Shown: in pieces, positions 18,658 to 27,055 of the stretch
How positions within the stretch are numbered: the first letter of the stretch is position 1
Layout: each line of letters starts with the position of its first letter
Assembly: GCA_050257855.1 (NCBI GenBank)
Contig: JBLMXQ010000080.1
Location: 103,126-167,125 of the forward strand
Direction: 5' to 3'
DNA: 64,000 nucleotides
Origin: JBLMXQ01 sp050257855
GTDB taxonomy: Bacteria > Acidobacteriota > Vicinamibacteria > Vicinamibacterales > CAVVIG01
Position numbers and translations under genes: made by a program
Notes under the pieces: generated by a model
Databases searched by the model: none
What the model saw: the letters and a program-made list of their open reading frames with translations, nothing else
Told to the model about the DNA's origin: nothing

Positions 18658-19362
18658 CTACCCGCCAACGACCCGGAGGAGCATGCGCTGCCAGGCCGGC
18701 GCGAGCAGCGCCTTGAGGACGATGTCAGCGACGAGCCCCGCGCCGGCCCAGGCGAGCATGCGTCGGCCGGTCGCCCAATCGACCGGCACGCGGAGCACCC
18801 GCCCGACGAGCGGCGCCGCCAGGACCACTCCGATCGCCACGAAGCTCACGATACGAATCACCGCCCAGGGCACCCACGCCAGGATCATCGTCGCGGAGGG
18901 ATGACGGCTGGCCGCCGCGAGCGAGCCGACGTAGTGCCCCATGTAGTTCATCAGGATCGCGCCCATCGGCATCGCGAGCGCGCTGCCGGTCGCGAGTGCC
19001 AGCCCGGAGAAGAGCGCGGCGTGCCCGAGCTGCTGTGGAATGAACAGCGAGGGCGTGCTCTCGGCGCCACGCCCGGTCAGCACCCACGCGAACATCTCAC
19101 GGCGATACGCCTCGCCCCGGAGGAACAGCGAATCGGTGCGAAGCGGGTGCGCGTACGACAGCAGGGTCGAACAGACGCCGAGCGCCAGCGCCCAGACGAG
19201 CATCCGGCCGAACGCGAGCCGCAGATCGCCGCGCCTGATCGCGGCGACCATGAAGCAGTAGCTGGCCAGGGTGTTGAGCACCGGCACGAGCAGCGGACGG
19301 CCGATCACCCAGCCGATCGCGTAGGAAAGGACGGTGGCGGCAACGATCAGCGTCGCAGTCAT
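18658..19362 (-). CDS. Hypothetical polytopic membrane protein
   Basis: The protein has 234 residues with about six hydrophobic helices. The N-terminus is MTATLIVAATVLSYAIGWVI; later helices include FSGLALATGSALAMPMGAIL and ILAWVPWAVIRIVSFVAIGV. It shares four bases (ATGA) with the upstream PfkB kinase gene, so the two are co-translated. Its stop codon lies in a GTGTGCCTACC sequence. I recognise no family; the pairing with a nucleoside- or sugar-kinase suggests a transport-related role, which is only inference. Confidence 0.8.
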   Translation of the reverse strand: MTATLIVAATVLSYAIGWVIGRPLLVPVLNTLASYCFMVAAIRRGDLRLAFGRMLVWALALGVCSTLLSYAHPLRTDSLFLRGEAYRREMFAWVLTGRGAESTPSLFIPQQLGHAALFSGLALATGSALAMPMGAILMNYMGHYVGSLAAASRHPSATMILAWVPWAVIRIVSFVAIGVVLAAPLVGRVLRVPVDWATGRRMLAWAGAGLVADIVLKALLAPAWQRMLLRVVGG

Positions 19363-20300
19363 CGGGCCGACGGCAGCGGCCCGAACTCCGATTCGTAGCG
19401 GGCCTTGAACTCGTCCCAGGTGTACGCGTGGTTCTGTCCGCCGAGATGCTCGAGAGCATACGTTGCCGCCACGCTGCCGATTCGCGCGCAGTCCGCATAG
19501 GGCAGGCCGAGCGCGACGCCCTTCATCAGCCCGCCACGATACGCGTCGCCGACGCCCGTCGGATCGACGATGCGGTGCGGCTCGACGGCCGGCACGTCCG
19601 CCCGCCCGTCGGCCGTGATGACCGAGCTGCCGTATTCGCCGCGGGTGATGACCAGCACGCGGGCGTGCTCGAGCACGTCCGCTTCACTGAAGCCGGTCTT
19701 GTTGCCGAGCAGCTGGAACTCGTAGTCGTTGGCGATCACCATCGTCGCGCCGACGATGCCCTCGCGCAGCTCGTCGCCGGACATCCGCGCGCACTGCTGG
19801 CCGGGATCGAAGATGTAGGGGATGCCCAGCGTCCGGCACTCGGCCGCGTACTGCACCATCGCCGCCGGATCGTTCGGGGAGACGATCGCCAGGCCGCAGT
19901 CCTCGACCGTGCGAAACGACAGTTCAGCGGCGTTCGCCATCGCGCCGGTGTAGAACGAGGCGATCTGGTTGTTCGCCTCGTCGGTGCTGCAGAAGAACGA
20001 GGCGGTGAACTTGCCGTCGATCTGGCGGGTGAGCGACGTGTCGATGCCGGCCGCCTCGAGCCACTGCCGGTACTCGCCGAAGTCCTCGCCGGCCGTCGCC
20101 ATCAGCAGCGGGCGCTCGCCGAGCAGCGCGAGGGTGTAGGCGATGTTCGGCCCGCAGCCGCCCCGCCGCTTGTCCATCGAATCGACCAGGAAGCTGAGGC
20201 TCACGCGGTGGAAGTGCTCCGGCAGGAAGTGTTCGGTGAACTTCCCCGGAAACGACATCAGGTAGTCGTAGGCGATGGAGCCGGTGATGACGATCTTCAT
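19359..20300 (-). CDS. PfkB family carbohydrate/nucleoside kinase (adenosine kinase-like)
   Basis: This is a ribokinase-fold kinase, 313 residues. The N-terminal GSIAYDYLMSFPGKF and RRGGCGPNIAYTLALLG form the substrate-binding glycine signature. The ATP/catalytic signature is DPTGVGDAYRGGLM near 250-265 with the catalytic aspartate. The sequence character resembles the adenosine/nucleoside kinase branch, and S-methyl-5'-thioadenosine phosphorylase is the next gene upstream of it across the repeat region, which fits purine salvage. Sugar kinase activity cannot be excluded. It overlaps the following membrane-protein gene by four bases. Confidence 0.9.
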   Translation of the reverse strand: MKIVITGSIAYDYLMSFPGKFTEHFLPEHFHRVSLSFLVDSMDKRRGGCGPNIAYTLALLGERPLLMATAGEDFGEYRQWLEAAGIDTSLTRQIDGKFTASFFCSTDEANNQIASFYTGAMANAAELSFRTVEDCGLAIVSPNDPAAMVQYAAECRTLGIPYIFDPGQQCARMSGDELREGIVGATMVIANDYEFQLLGNKTGFSEADVLEHARVLVITRGEYGSSVITADGRADVPAVEPHRIVDPTGVGDAYRGGLMKGVALGLPYADCARIGSVAATYALEHLGGQNHAYTWDEFKARYESEFGPLPSAR

Positions 20301-20312
20301 AGAAGGCTATGG

Positions 20313-20376
20313 GGTTCCAGGGTTCTAAGGTTCTAAGGTTCTAGGGTTCTAGGGTTCTAAGGTTCTAAGGTTCTTG
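20313..20376. repeat. Octamer tandem array, 8 units of GGTTCTAR
   Basis: Eight consecutive 8-base units: GGTTCCAG, GGTTCTAA twice, GGTTCTAG twice, GGTTCTAA twice, GGTTCTTG. It begins 12 bases upstream of the PfkB start codon. A reverse-complement relative of the same repeat lies at 20592-20681. The unit is short, AT-richer than the genome, and unlike CRISPR repeats in size and in the absence of spacers. Confidence 0.9.
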
Positions 20377-20452
20377 AATTTGAGGGGTTGTCTGGCGCGA
20401 CCTGTGCTTGCGTGCGCGGCATGATTGCGCGCCGCGTCGAGGATCTCGTGGT

Positions 20453-20602
20453 GTGCAAACCAAGGACGGCCTCCACGTCGCCCACAGCCGGGCCTATCTG
20501 TCGCCACCCGAACACGAACGCCTGCTCCGCCTCGCCAGACGCGCCCTGTCCGCGAATGCCAGCCTCGGACAATACCTGCGACGCTGTTCGCAGAACCCTT
20601 AG
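20453..20602 (+). CDS. Candidate 49-residue protein between inverted octamer arrays
   Basis: A GTG at 20453 is preceded at nine bases by GAGGA. The translated product (starting VQTKDGLHVAHSRAYLSPPE) has balanced composition, strong G/C at third codon positions, and an amphipathic Arg/Leu helix (ERLLRLARRAL). Its stop codon TAG at 20600 falls in the first unit of the second array. No family is recognised. It is the only coding-looking content of the interval bounded by the two arrays. Confidence 0.35.
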   Translation: MQTKDGLHVAHSRAYLSPPEHERLLRLARRALSANASLGQYLRRCSQNP

Positions 20603-20681
20603 AACCATTGAACCCAGAACCCAGAACCTAGAACCCTAGAACCTCTTGAACCTGCTCGAACCTACTTGAACCTACTTGACG
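20592..20681. repeat. Reverse-complement tandem array, units AGAACC/TTGAACCT, overlapping the mtnP stop
   Basis: About ten units of GAACC-containing 7-10 mers: AGAACCCT, TAGAACCA, TTGAACCC, AGAACCCA, GAACCTAG, AACCCTAG, then longer 10-base forms of the type TTGAACCTAC. It is the inverse of the GGTTCTAR array at 20313. The mtnP stop codon (20672-20674 on the minus strand) lies inside the last unit, showing the array has grown up to or into the gene's end. Confidence 0.85.
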
Positions 20682-21538
20682 TATCGCCCGACAATCACCG
20701 CCAGCTCCCGCTTCGTCTGCTCGGGCACGAGCTCAGGGCGCGTGATGATGGCCGTCGCGAGCGCGTCCTTGCACGCACACGTGCGCGGCCCCGTCAGCCG
20801 GCCGACCGCCTCCGCGATCGTCGCCTGCGCCGTCTTCGCGTTCTGCAGCAGGTTGCCGACGATCATCTCGACCGTCACGGAGTCGTGATCGGGATGCCAG
20901 CAGTCGTAGTCGGTGACGAGCGCGAGCGTCGCATAGCAGATCTCCGCCTCACGCGCGAGCTTCGCCTCCTGGAGGTTCGTCATCCCGATGACGTCCATGC
21001 CCCACGACCGGTACAGCTTCGACTCGGCGAGCGTCGAGAACTGCGGCCCTTCCATGTTGACGTAGGTGCCGCCCCGATGCACCGTCGCGCCGACCGATTG
21101 GGCGGCGTCCGCAGCGACCGCCGAGAGATCCGCGCAGAGCGGGTGCGCGAAGGCGATGTGCGCCACCAGGCCGCGGCCGAAGAACGTGCTGATGCGCCCC
21201 TTCGTGCGATCGAAGAACTGATCGGGCACGAGGATGTCGAGCGGCTTGAACTGCTCCTTGAGGCTGCCCACCGCGCTCGCCGACAGGATCCGCTCCACGC
21301 CGAGCGCCTTGAAGCCGTAGATGTTGGCGCGGAAGTTCAGCTCCGACGGCAGAATCCGGTGCCCGGCGCCGTGGCGCGCGAGAAACGCCACGCGCTGGCC
21401 GCGCAGCGTCCCGACGACGTACGGCCCGGACGGCCCGCCAAACGGGGTGGAGATGGTGCGTTCTTCGCGATCGGTCAGCTCCTCCATGTCGTAGAGACCG
21501 CTGCCGCCGATGATGCCGATCGAAGGTGTTGGAGTCAT
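20672..21538 (-). CDS. mtnP: S-methyl-5'-thioadenosine phosphorylase
   Basis: The enzyme phosphorolyses methylthioadenosine (from polyamine or quorum-signal synthesis) to adenine and methylthioribose-1-phosphate. It is 288 residues, the family length. The N-terminal IGIIGGSGLYDMEEL, the phosphate-binding FLARHGAGHRI, the GGTYVNMEGPQFSTLAESK segment and VIGMTNLQEAKLAREAE are family signatures. The NMEGPQFST serine-threonine pair and the later DYDCWH favour MTA over purine nucleoside specificity. The ATG at 21538 shares ATGA with the stop of the epimerase-MBL gene upstream. The frame continues upstream of the ATG but is not conserved there. Confidence 0.95.
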   Translation of the reverse strand: MTPTPSIGIIGGSGLYDMEELTDREERTISTPFGGPSGPYVVGTLRGQRVAFLARHGAGHRILPSELNFRANIYGFKALGVERILSASAVGSLKEQFKPLDILVPDQFFDRTKGRISTFFGRGLVAHIAFAHPLCADLSAVAADAAQSVGATVHRGGTYVNMEGPQFSTLAESKLYRSWGMDVIGMTNLQEAKLAREAEICYATLALVTDYDCWHPDHDSVTVEMIVGNLLQNAKTAQATIAEAVGRLTGPRTCACKDALATAIITRPELVPEQTKRELAVIVGRYVK

Positions 21539-22845
21539 GCGCCTGGCCTGGCCGGATTCACCCGGTATTTTCCGTCCTGCTCGACAATGTATCCCGCGGG
21601 CGTCGCAGGGTCGTGCTCGAAGAAGACGAGCGTCCGCCGCTCGATGGCCTCCGCGACGAACTGCTTCTTGGTGGCCAGCGTGTCCAGCGGATAGAGGTCG
21701 TAGCCCATGATCCACGGCGCCGGCAGGTGCGCCGTCGTCGGCAGGAGGTCCGCGACGAACGCCGCCGTCCGGCCGCCCGATTCGATGACCACCATCTGGT
21801 GATGCATCGTGTGTCCGCCCGTGCGCCGCACTTTCACGCCGGGCATGATCGTCTGGTCCTCGTCGACGAGCAGGAGCACGCCGGCCTCGGCGAGCGGAAC
21901 GTAGTTGTCGGGCAGATAGCTGGCGCGCGTGCGCTCGGTCGCGTGCGTCGCGTCCTCCCACTCTCCGCGGCGGACGACATACTGCGCCCGCGGGAAGCGC
22001 GGGCGGACGCGTCCGGACGCGTCGCGCACGGTGAAGCCTCCCGCATGATCGAAATGCAGGTGGGTCGCCAGGACGATGTCGATGTCCTCGACCGTCAGCC
22101 CGGCCTCGGCAAGGGTGTGGTCGAGCGAGCGCGCGCGGTCGAGGCCGTAGATGTCGGCGAACTTCGCGTCTTCCTTGTCCCCCACCCCCGCGTCCACGAT
22201 CATCGTCCGCGCACCGCGGATGACGAGCGGGCGCATCGCCAGCGTGATGCGGTTGCGCTCGTCGGCCGGCGCGCGCTTCTCCCAGAGCGGCTTGGGAACG
22301 ACGCCGAACATCGAGCCGCCGTCGAGCCTGAAGAAGCCGTCGCAGACGGAGACGAGCTCGAGATCGCCGAGCGTGTATCGGGCGACCGCCGCCTCGCGCC
22401 GCTGTGCCTGCGGTGACGCACTGAGAGCCGGGAGCCGGGCGCCGGCCGCCGCCTGCTTGAGCTCGACGAGCACGCCGTGCGCGCTCGACGGATGGATGAA
22501 CGCGACGAGCGATCCCTCGGCGCCGCGGCGCGGCTGCTCGTCGACGAGGCGGACGCCGCGCGCTTTCACCTGCGCGAGCGCGGCGGCGATGTCGTCGACG
22601 CGCAGCGTGATGTGGTGCAGACCGGGGCCGCGCGTGTCCGTGAACTTCGCGATCGGCGAGTCCGGCGCGGTCGCCTCGAGCAGCTCGAGCGCCGCCGATC
22701 CGACCGGGACGAAGTGCGCGCGCACCCGCTGGGACGCGACCTCCTCGGGCGCTTCGACCTCGAGCCCGAGCGCGTCGCGGTAGAAGGCGAGCGCGGCAGG
22801 CAGATCCTTCACCGCGATGCCGATGTGATCGAGGACAGCCTTCAT
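21535..22845 (-). CDS. Fused methylmalonyl-CoA epimerase and MBL-fold hydrolase
   Basis: This is a two-domain protein of 436 residues. Residues 1 to about 135 form a vicinal-oxygen-chelate domain of methylmalonyl-CoA epimerase type: MKAVLDHIGIAVKDLPAALAF at the start, metal-ligand histidines in LDHIGIAV and GLHHITLRVDD, and the final glutamate in VLVELKQ. A short Ala/Pro linker leads into a metallo-beta-lactamase-fold domain (about 160-436) with THLHFDHAGG near 260, a histidine in RTGGHTMHHQ and an aspartate in FVADLLPT, as in lactonase-type MBL proteins. No start codon is seen at the domain junction, so one polypeptide is predicted. It is followed by mtnP and preceded by meaB. Confidence 0.85.
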   Translation of the reverse strand: MKAVLDHIGIAVKDLPAALAFYRDALGLEVEAPEEVASQRVRAHFVPVGSAALELLEATAPDSPIAKFTDTRGPGLHHITLRVDDIAAALAQVKARGVRLVDEQPRRGAEGSLVAFIHPSSAHGVLVELKQAAAGARLPALSASPQAQRREAAVARYTLGDLELVSVCDGFFRLDGGSMFGVVPKPLWEKRAPADERNRITLAMRPLVIRGARTMIVDAGVGDKEDAKFADIYGLDRARSLDHTLAEAGLTVEDIDIVLATHLHFDHAGGFTVRDASGRVRPRFPRAQYVVRRGEWEDATHATERTRASYLPDNYVPLAEAGVLLLVDEDQTIMPGVKVRRTGGHTMHHQMVVIESGGRTAAFVADLLPTTAHLPAPWIMGYDLYPLDTLATKKQFVAEAIERRTLVFFEHDPATPAGYIVEQDGKYRVNPARPGA

Positions 22846-22862
22846 ATCAGCGCAAACAGCGG

Positions 22863-23849
22863 TCACCGCGCCAGCGCGCGCTTCAGCAGATCGTTCGCCG
22901 CGGTATAGGGATCCATCTCGCGCGCGGCGACTCGATCGACGATCCGCCCCAGCTCGCCGGGCTCGAGGACGTGGCGCTCGAGGTGGTCCATGAAGCGGTG
23001 CGCCACGAGCTCCCGCAGCCGGTACTCGCTCCGCGAGCGGCGGCGAGCCGTCTGCGTGCCGGCCGAGTGCGCGCGGAACTTCCAGATCGCGTCGACCAGC
23101 TCCCTGACGCCCCGCCCGCTGGTCGCTACCGTCTTCAGGATCGGCGGCCGCCACTCGTCTTCGCCGTAGGCCTGCAGCGCGAGGTTCGCCTCGACCGCGC
23201 TCACGAGGCGATCCGCGCCCTCCCGGTCCGCCTTGTTGACGACGAAGATGTCGGCGATCTCCATGATGCCGGCCTTGAGCGCCTGCACTTCGTCGCCGGT
23301 GCCGGGCACGAGCGTCACGACCGAGACGTCCGCCGTGCGGATGATGTCCACCTCGTCCTGCCCGACACCCACCGTCTCGATGACGATCACCTGTCTTCCG
23401 GCGGCGTCCAGCACGAGCGCAGCGTCGCCGGTCGCCCGCGCGAGGCCGCCGAGGTGCCCCCGCGTCGCCATGCTGCGGATGAAGACGCCCGTGTCGGCCG
23501 CATGAGACTGCATGCGCAACCGGTCGCCGAGCACGGCGCCGCCGCTGAACGGGCTCGTCGGGTCGACGGCGATGACGCCGACGCTCGACCCGCGCGATCG
23601 GATCGCCGCCGTCAGCCGGTCGACCAGCGTGCTCTTGCCGGCGCCGGGCGGGCCGGTCACCCCTATCAGGTACGCGCGGCCGGTGTGGCTGAAGATGGCG
23701 CGGATGAGCTCCGCGCTCTCGGCACGCTCGTCCTCGATGAGAGAGATCGCGCGGGCCATGGCCCGGGGATCGCCGGCCAGCACGCGCCCGGCAAGCGTGG
23801 CCACGCTCATGAGGGACCGATCACCCGATCGTCCGTCGCCGACTGGCAT
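22863..23849 (-). CDS. meaB: Methylmalonyl-CoA mutase-associated GTPase MeaB
   Basis: MeaB is a G3E-family GTPase that gates cobalamin loading and protects methylmalonyl-CoA mutase. It has 328 residues with the P-loop GPPGAGKST near 62-70. The Walker B region is VDPTSPFSGGAVLGDRLRM and ETVGVGQDEVDI, and the NKAD base-specificity motif lies in FVVNKADREGAD. The helical C-terminus is a dimer arm. The frame starts at 23849; an ATG at 23810 (MSVATLAGRVLAGD) better matches family N-termini and is an alternative. It lies 4 bases after the acyl-CoA dehydrogenase and next to the epimerase domain, which fits the pathway. Confidence 0.94.
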   Translation of the reverse strand: MPVGDGRSGDRSLMSVATLAGRVLAGDPRAMARAISLIEDERAESAELIRAIFSHTGRAYLIGVTGPPGAGKSTLVDRLTAAIRSRGSSVGVIAVDPTSPFSGGAVLGDRLRMQSHAADTGVFIRSMATRGHLGGLARATGDAALVLDAAGRQVIVIETVGVGQDEVDIIRTADVSVVTLVPGTGDEVQALKAGIMEIADIFVVNKADREGADRLVSAVEANLALQAYGEDEWRPPILKTVATSGRGVRELVDAIWKFRAHSAGTQTARRRSRSEYRLRELVAHRFMDHLERHVLEPGELGRIVDRVAAREMDPYTAANDLLKRALAR

Positions 23850-23853
23850 CCGC

Positions 23854-24996
23854 TCATTGCGCCAGGAGCTGCCGGGCGATCACCAGACGCTGAATCTCGC
23901 TGGTCCCCTCGCCGATCGTCGTCAGCTTGACGTCGCGGAAGAACTTCTCCGCCGGGTAATCCTTCACGAACCCGTAGCCGCCGTGGATCTGCACGCAGTC
24001 GTCGGCTGCCCTGACCGCGATCTCGCTCGCGTACAGCTTGGCCATCGCCGACTCGAGCGTCATCCGCTGCCCGCGATCCTTGAGATAGGCGGCGCGGTAC
24101 GTCAGCAGGCGCGCGGCCTCGATCCGCGTGGCGTTGTCGGCGAGCTTCCACTGGATCGCCTGGAAGCGGGCAATCGGCTTGCCGAACGCCTTGCGCTCGC
24201 GCGCGTAGTGGAGCGCCGCCTCGTACGCGCCCTGCGCGAGGCCGACCGCCAGCGCGGCGATGCCGATGCGCCCCGCGTCGAGCACCTGCATCGTGTTGAC
24301 GAAGCCCTGGCCCTCCTCGCCGAGCAGCTGATCGGCCGGGATGCGGCAGTTCTCGAAGAGCACTTCGCTCGTGTCGCTCGCCCGCATGCCGAGCTTGTCT
24401 TCCTTCTTGCCGGGCGTCATGCCCGGCGTCCCGCGCTCGATGATGAACGCCGAGATACCCTTGCTGCCGGCCGTGCGATCCGTCACCGCCATGGCGACCA
24501 GCACGTCGCCGACGCGGCCGTGCGTGGTGAACGTCTTCGAGCCGTTCAGGACCCAGCAGTCGCCCGCGCGCGCGGCCGTGGTGCGCATGCCGGCGGCGTC
24601 GCTGCCGGAGGTGGACTCGGTCAGCCCCCACGCACCGATCTTCTCGCCGCGGGCCAGCGGCACGAGATAGGTCTGCTTCTGCGCCTCGCTGCCGAACATC
24701 GCGATGTGCGCCGAGCACAGGCCGTTGTGCGCCGCCACCGACAGCGAGACGCCCGGGTCGACGCGCGCCAGCTCCTCGATGCAGATGCAGTAGTCGACGG
24801 CGCTCATGCCGGCGCCGCCGTACGCCTCCGGAAACTGGATGCCGAGCAGGCCGAGGGCTGCGAGCTTCGGGACGAGCTCGGTCGGGAAGTGCTGCGCCTG
24901 GTCCCACTCCATCACGTGGGGACGGATCTCGGTCTCGGCGAACTCGCGGACGCTGCGCTTGAGCAGTTCCTGGTCTTCGGTCAGCCGGAAGTCCAT
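23854..24996 (-). CDS. Acyl-CoA dehydrogenase (short-chain/branched-chain type)
   Basis: This is an FAD-dependent oxidation step of acyl-CoA catabolism, feeding ETF. It is 380 residues, the standard length. The N-terminal FRLTEDQELLKRSVREFAE is followed by GAWGLTESTSGSDAAGM (FAD/substrate binding), KAFGKPIARFQAIQWKLAD and the C-terminal IHGGYGFVKDYPAEKFFRD with KLTTIGEGTSEIQRLVIARQ. The catalytic glutamate is expected at EGTSE, the position used by short-chain and butyryl enzymes. The substrate is inferred from context with meaB and epimerase to be short or branched acyl-CoA. Confidence 0.95.
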   Translation of the reverse strand: MDFRLTEDQELLKRSVREFAETEIRPHVMEWDQAQHFPTELVPKLAALGLLGIQFPEAYGGAGMSAVDYCICIEELARVDPGVSLSVAAHNGLCSAHIAMFGSEAQKQTYLVPLARGEKIGAWGLTESTSGSDAAGMRTTAARAGDCWVLNGSKTFTTHGRVGDVLVAMAVTDRTAGSKGISAFIIERGTPGMTPGKKEDKLGMRASDTSEVLFENCRIPADQLLGEEGQGFVNTMQVLDAGRIGIAALAVGLAQGAYEAALHYARERKAFGKPIARFQAIQWKLADNATRIEAARLLTYRAAYLKDRGQRMTLESAMAKLYASEIAVRAADDCVQIHGGYGFVKDYPAEKFFRDVKLTTIGEGTSEIQRLVIARQLLAQ

Positions 24997-25009
24997 AAAC
25001 CCTCAGACT

Positions 25010-25867
25010 CTAGCACGTCCCCGATGCGGCGAAGAAGAGGCCGAAGTGCCCGAACCGCTCGAATCCGAGGGATTCGTACATCGCGCGCGCCGCGGTGTTC
25101 CGCGGGCCGGTGAAGAGAAACAGCCGATCGACATGATGCACGCCGACCGAGTCGCGCATGAGCGTCTGCATCACGGCGCGCGACAGGCCGCGGCCCCGGC
25201 GCTCGGGCGGCGTGAAGACGCCGCCAACCTGCGCGATCGTGTCGTGCAGCGCGTTGTACCCGCCGATCGACACGAGCTCGTCGCCTTCGAATGCGCCCCA
25301 CCAGTGGCCGAGGTCCGCGCTGCGCACGAACGCCGCGCGGTGCTGCTCGGCGGTTCCCTGCTCCGGCAGGCCCTGCCCGGCGAGGAACGCATGCGTCAGG
25401 CGCGCCCACCCCGGGTGGTCGTCTGGCGTGAGCCGCCGGACGCGCGCCGGCGCATCCGCGGGGGGCAGGCGGTCCAGACGCCGCCGGTACGAAATCTCCC
25501 TGGATACGAACGCCGGGCGGAGGCCGCGCTCGATCGACAGCCGATCCCACAGCGCGCTGGCGATCGTCCATTCGCCGAGCACGCCGCGCACCTCGAGCGG
25601 GTCGCCCGCGCACGAGCGGACGATCGCCGGCGCGACGTCGGCACGGCCGCCCGACTGCGCGACCAGGCTGCCGCCGCGCGTCAGGCACCAGACCGCCTCG
25701 ATCTCACCGCCGCCGACGAGCGCCTTGAAGTCTCCCGAGTACAGGCTGTCGCCGAGCCGGGGGCCGAACGCGCGCAGGTTCGACAGCAGGAGCAGGGAGG
25801 TTTCCGGATGGCGCAGGAGAAAGATCCTGGCGGCCTCGACGTTCGCATCCGTGACGTCGACTACCAC
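25010..25867 (-). CDS. GNAT family N-acetyltransferase with N-terminal DUF4081-like region
   Basis: The 285-residue protein starts at a GTG. The first half resembles the short N-terminal acetyltransferase-like domain of two-domain GNAT proteins (PETSLLLLSNLRAFG). The C-terminal GNAT core has GVFTPPERRGRGLSRAVM, the acetyl-CoA-binding RxxGxG/A pattern, near 230, and TGPRNTAARAMYESLGF near 260. The acceptor is unknown. It ends 13 bases upstream of the acyl-CoA dehydrogenase start and lies 27 bases after the desaturase, so these genes may be co-transcribed. Confidence 0.87.
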   Translation of the reverse strand: MVVDVTDANVEAARIFLLRHPETSLLLLSNLRAFGPRLGDSLYSGDFKALVGGGEIEAVWCLTRGGSLVAQSGGRADVAPAIVRSCAGDPLEVRGVLGEWTIASALWDRLSIERGLRPAFVSREISYRRRLDRLPPADAPARVRRLTPDDHPGWARLTHAFLAGQGLPEQGTAEQHRAAFVRSADLGHWWGAFEGDELVSIGGYNALHDTIAQVGGVFTPPERRGRGLSRAVMQTLMRDSVGVHHVDRLFLFTGPRNTAARAMYESLGFERFGHFGLFFAASGTC

Positions 25868-25894
25868 GGCCGGCCTCGGTCGGATCCGGCGGCG

Positions 25895-26899
25895 CTACAC
25901 GACCCGCGATCGCGCCGGCGCCGACGCGGCACGGCCGGATGGCCCGACGGCCCAGTCAGTGTGGGGCGCGCGGTTCTGGAGCAGCCAGCCGCGCAGCAGG
26001 CCCGTGTAGGTCTGCCAGCGCATGCCGTGCCGGGCGTAGAAAGGCGCGAGCGCCCGCTGCAGGGACGCCAGGCGGTAGAACGGAACGCCGGCAAAATAAT
26101 GATGCTCCAGGTGGTAGTTGGAATTGAGGAACGCGAAATCCCAGAACCAGTGGCCCCGGACGAGCGTCGTCCATTTCGTCGGGTCGGTCGGGTCGATATC
26201 GTAGTGCTGCCCGAGACGATTCAGCGTGAATGCGATCGGGAACACGAAGAACACCGGGACGACGTAGACGCGCAGCGCCGCGCCGAAACCGGCGAGCGCC
26301 CACACCAGCGCGAGCACGCCCAGGTGCGTGAGCAACGCCACGCGGCGCTCCCGCGCGATCCGGCGCTGCATCTCCTGCGGATAGGTCGCGCTCTCCTTCC
26401 GCGCGGCGCGGAAATAGATCGGGAAGAGCGCCGGCGAGCAGTACAGGAGCTTGAACCAGCGCGCGTTGATCTTCGGCGACAGGTGGTGCCGCTTCGGATC
26501 GTCGACCGACGAGCCGAGCTCGGCGTGATGATCGAGGTGCCAGCGGGTGAACTGCGTCGACGAGATGCCGCTGGGCACGGCGTACAGCCACGCGAGCGCC
26601 CGCTCGGCCCGCGGATGCCGCCGCTCGAAAATCGTGTGGTGCACGACCTCGTGCAGCAGGACCGTGAAGTCGAAGATCGTGAAGCCCTGCACGAGGACGA
26701 GCGGCACCCACACGACCGGACGCGTGAAGACGAGCAGCCCCCAGGTGGCGAGCGCCAGAATCAGGAACTGCCGCGCCGCAATCAGCAGATGACGCGCCGG
26801 CGACTTCCGGTGGAACGCCCGGAGCTCGTCACGCGACAGCGCGGTCGCCAGCTCGGCCCGAAGCGCCGTCGCGTGCTGGCTGTAATAGTGCACCTTCAC
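25895..26899 (-). CDS. Membrane fatty acid desaturase-family protein
   Basis: The product is 334 residues, a di-iron membrane enzyme of the desaturase/hydroxylase superfamily. Three histidine boxes are visible: HEVVHH near 83, HLDHHAELG near 122-130, and HLEHHY near 260. Hydrophobic segments at about 40-80 and 190-235 provide four membrane spans. The start is a GTG at 26899, with no strong alternative. The third box HLEHHYF is also found in carotenoid and lipid desaturases; which lipid is modified cannot be told. A plausible role is membrane-fluidity adjustment. Confidence 0.88.
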   Translation of the reverse strand: MKVHYYSQHATALRAELATALSRDELRAFHRKSPARHLLIAARQFLILALATWGLLVFTRPVVWVPLVLVQGFTIFDFTVLLHEVVHHTIFERRHPRAERALAWLYAVPSGISSTQFTRWHLDHHAELGSSVDDPKRHHLSPKINARWFKLLYCSPALFPIYFRAARKESATYPQEMQRRIARERRVALLTHLGVLALVWALAGFGAALRVYVVPVFFVFPIAFTLNRLGQHYDIDPTDPTKWTTLVRGHWFWDFAFLNSNYHLEHHYFAGVPFYRLASLQRALAPFYARHGMRWQTYTGLLRGWLLQNRAPHTDWAVGPSGRAASAPARSRVV

Positions 26900-26917
26900 G
26901 GCACTTACGATTGTACT

Positions 26918-26945
26918 GGGGCTGGGGGCCGGGGGCTAGGGGCTG
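26918..26945. repeat. Heptamer tandem array, 4 units of GGGGCYR
   Basis: Units GGGGCTG, GGGGCCG, GGGGCTA, GGGGCTG in perfect 7-base register, 18 bases upstream of the desaturase start codon. One of at least six short-unit arrays in gaps of this window. The gap from 26900 to 27055 holds nothing else that I can support. Confidence 0.75.
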
Positions 26946-27055
26946 GCTCAGGCAGGACGAGGTGCCTGGAACCCGAGTCCGTTGCAGAGCCATGAAGGCG
27001 TGCGCCAGAGCTGGCGGGGGCGCAAACCGTACTATCATGGCGCGAGGGAGGGCTC

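Noticed and set aside
20313..20681. Octamer arrays considered as CRISPR or an integron attachment array
   Set aside because: No spacers, no integrase, and the units are too short and uniform.
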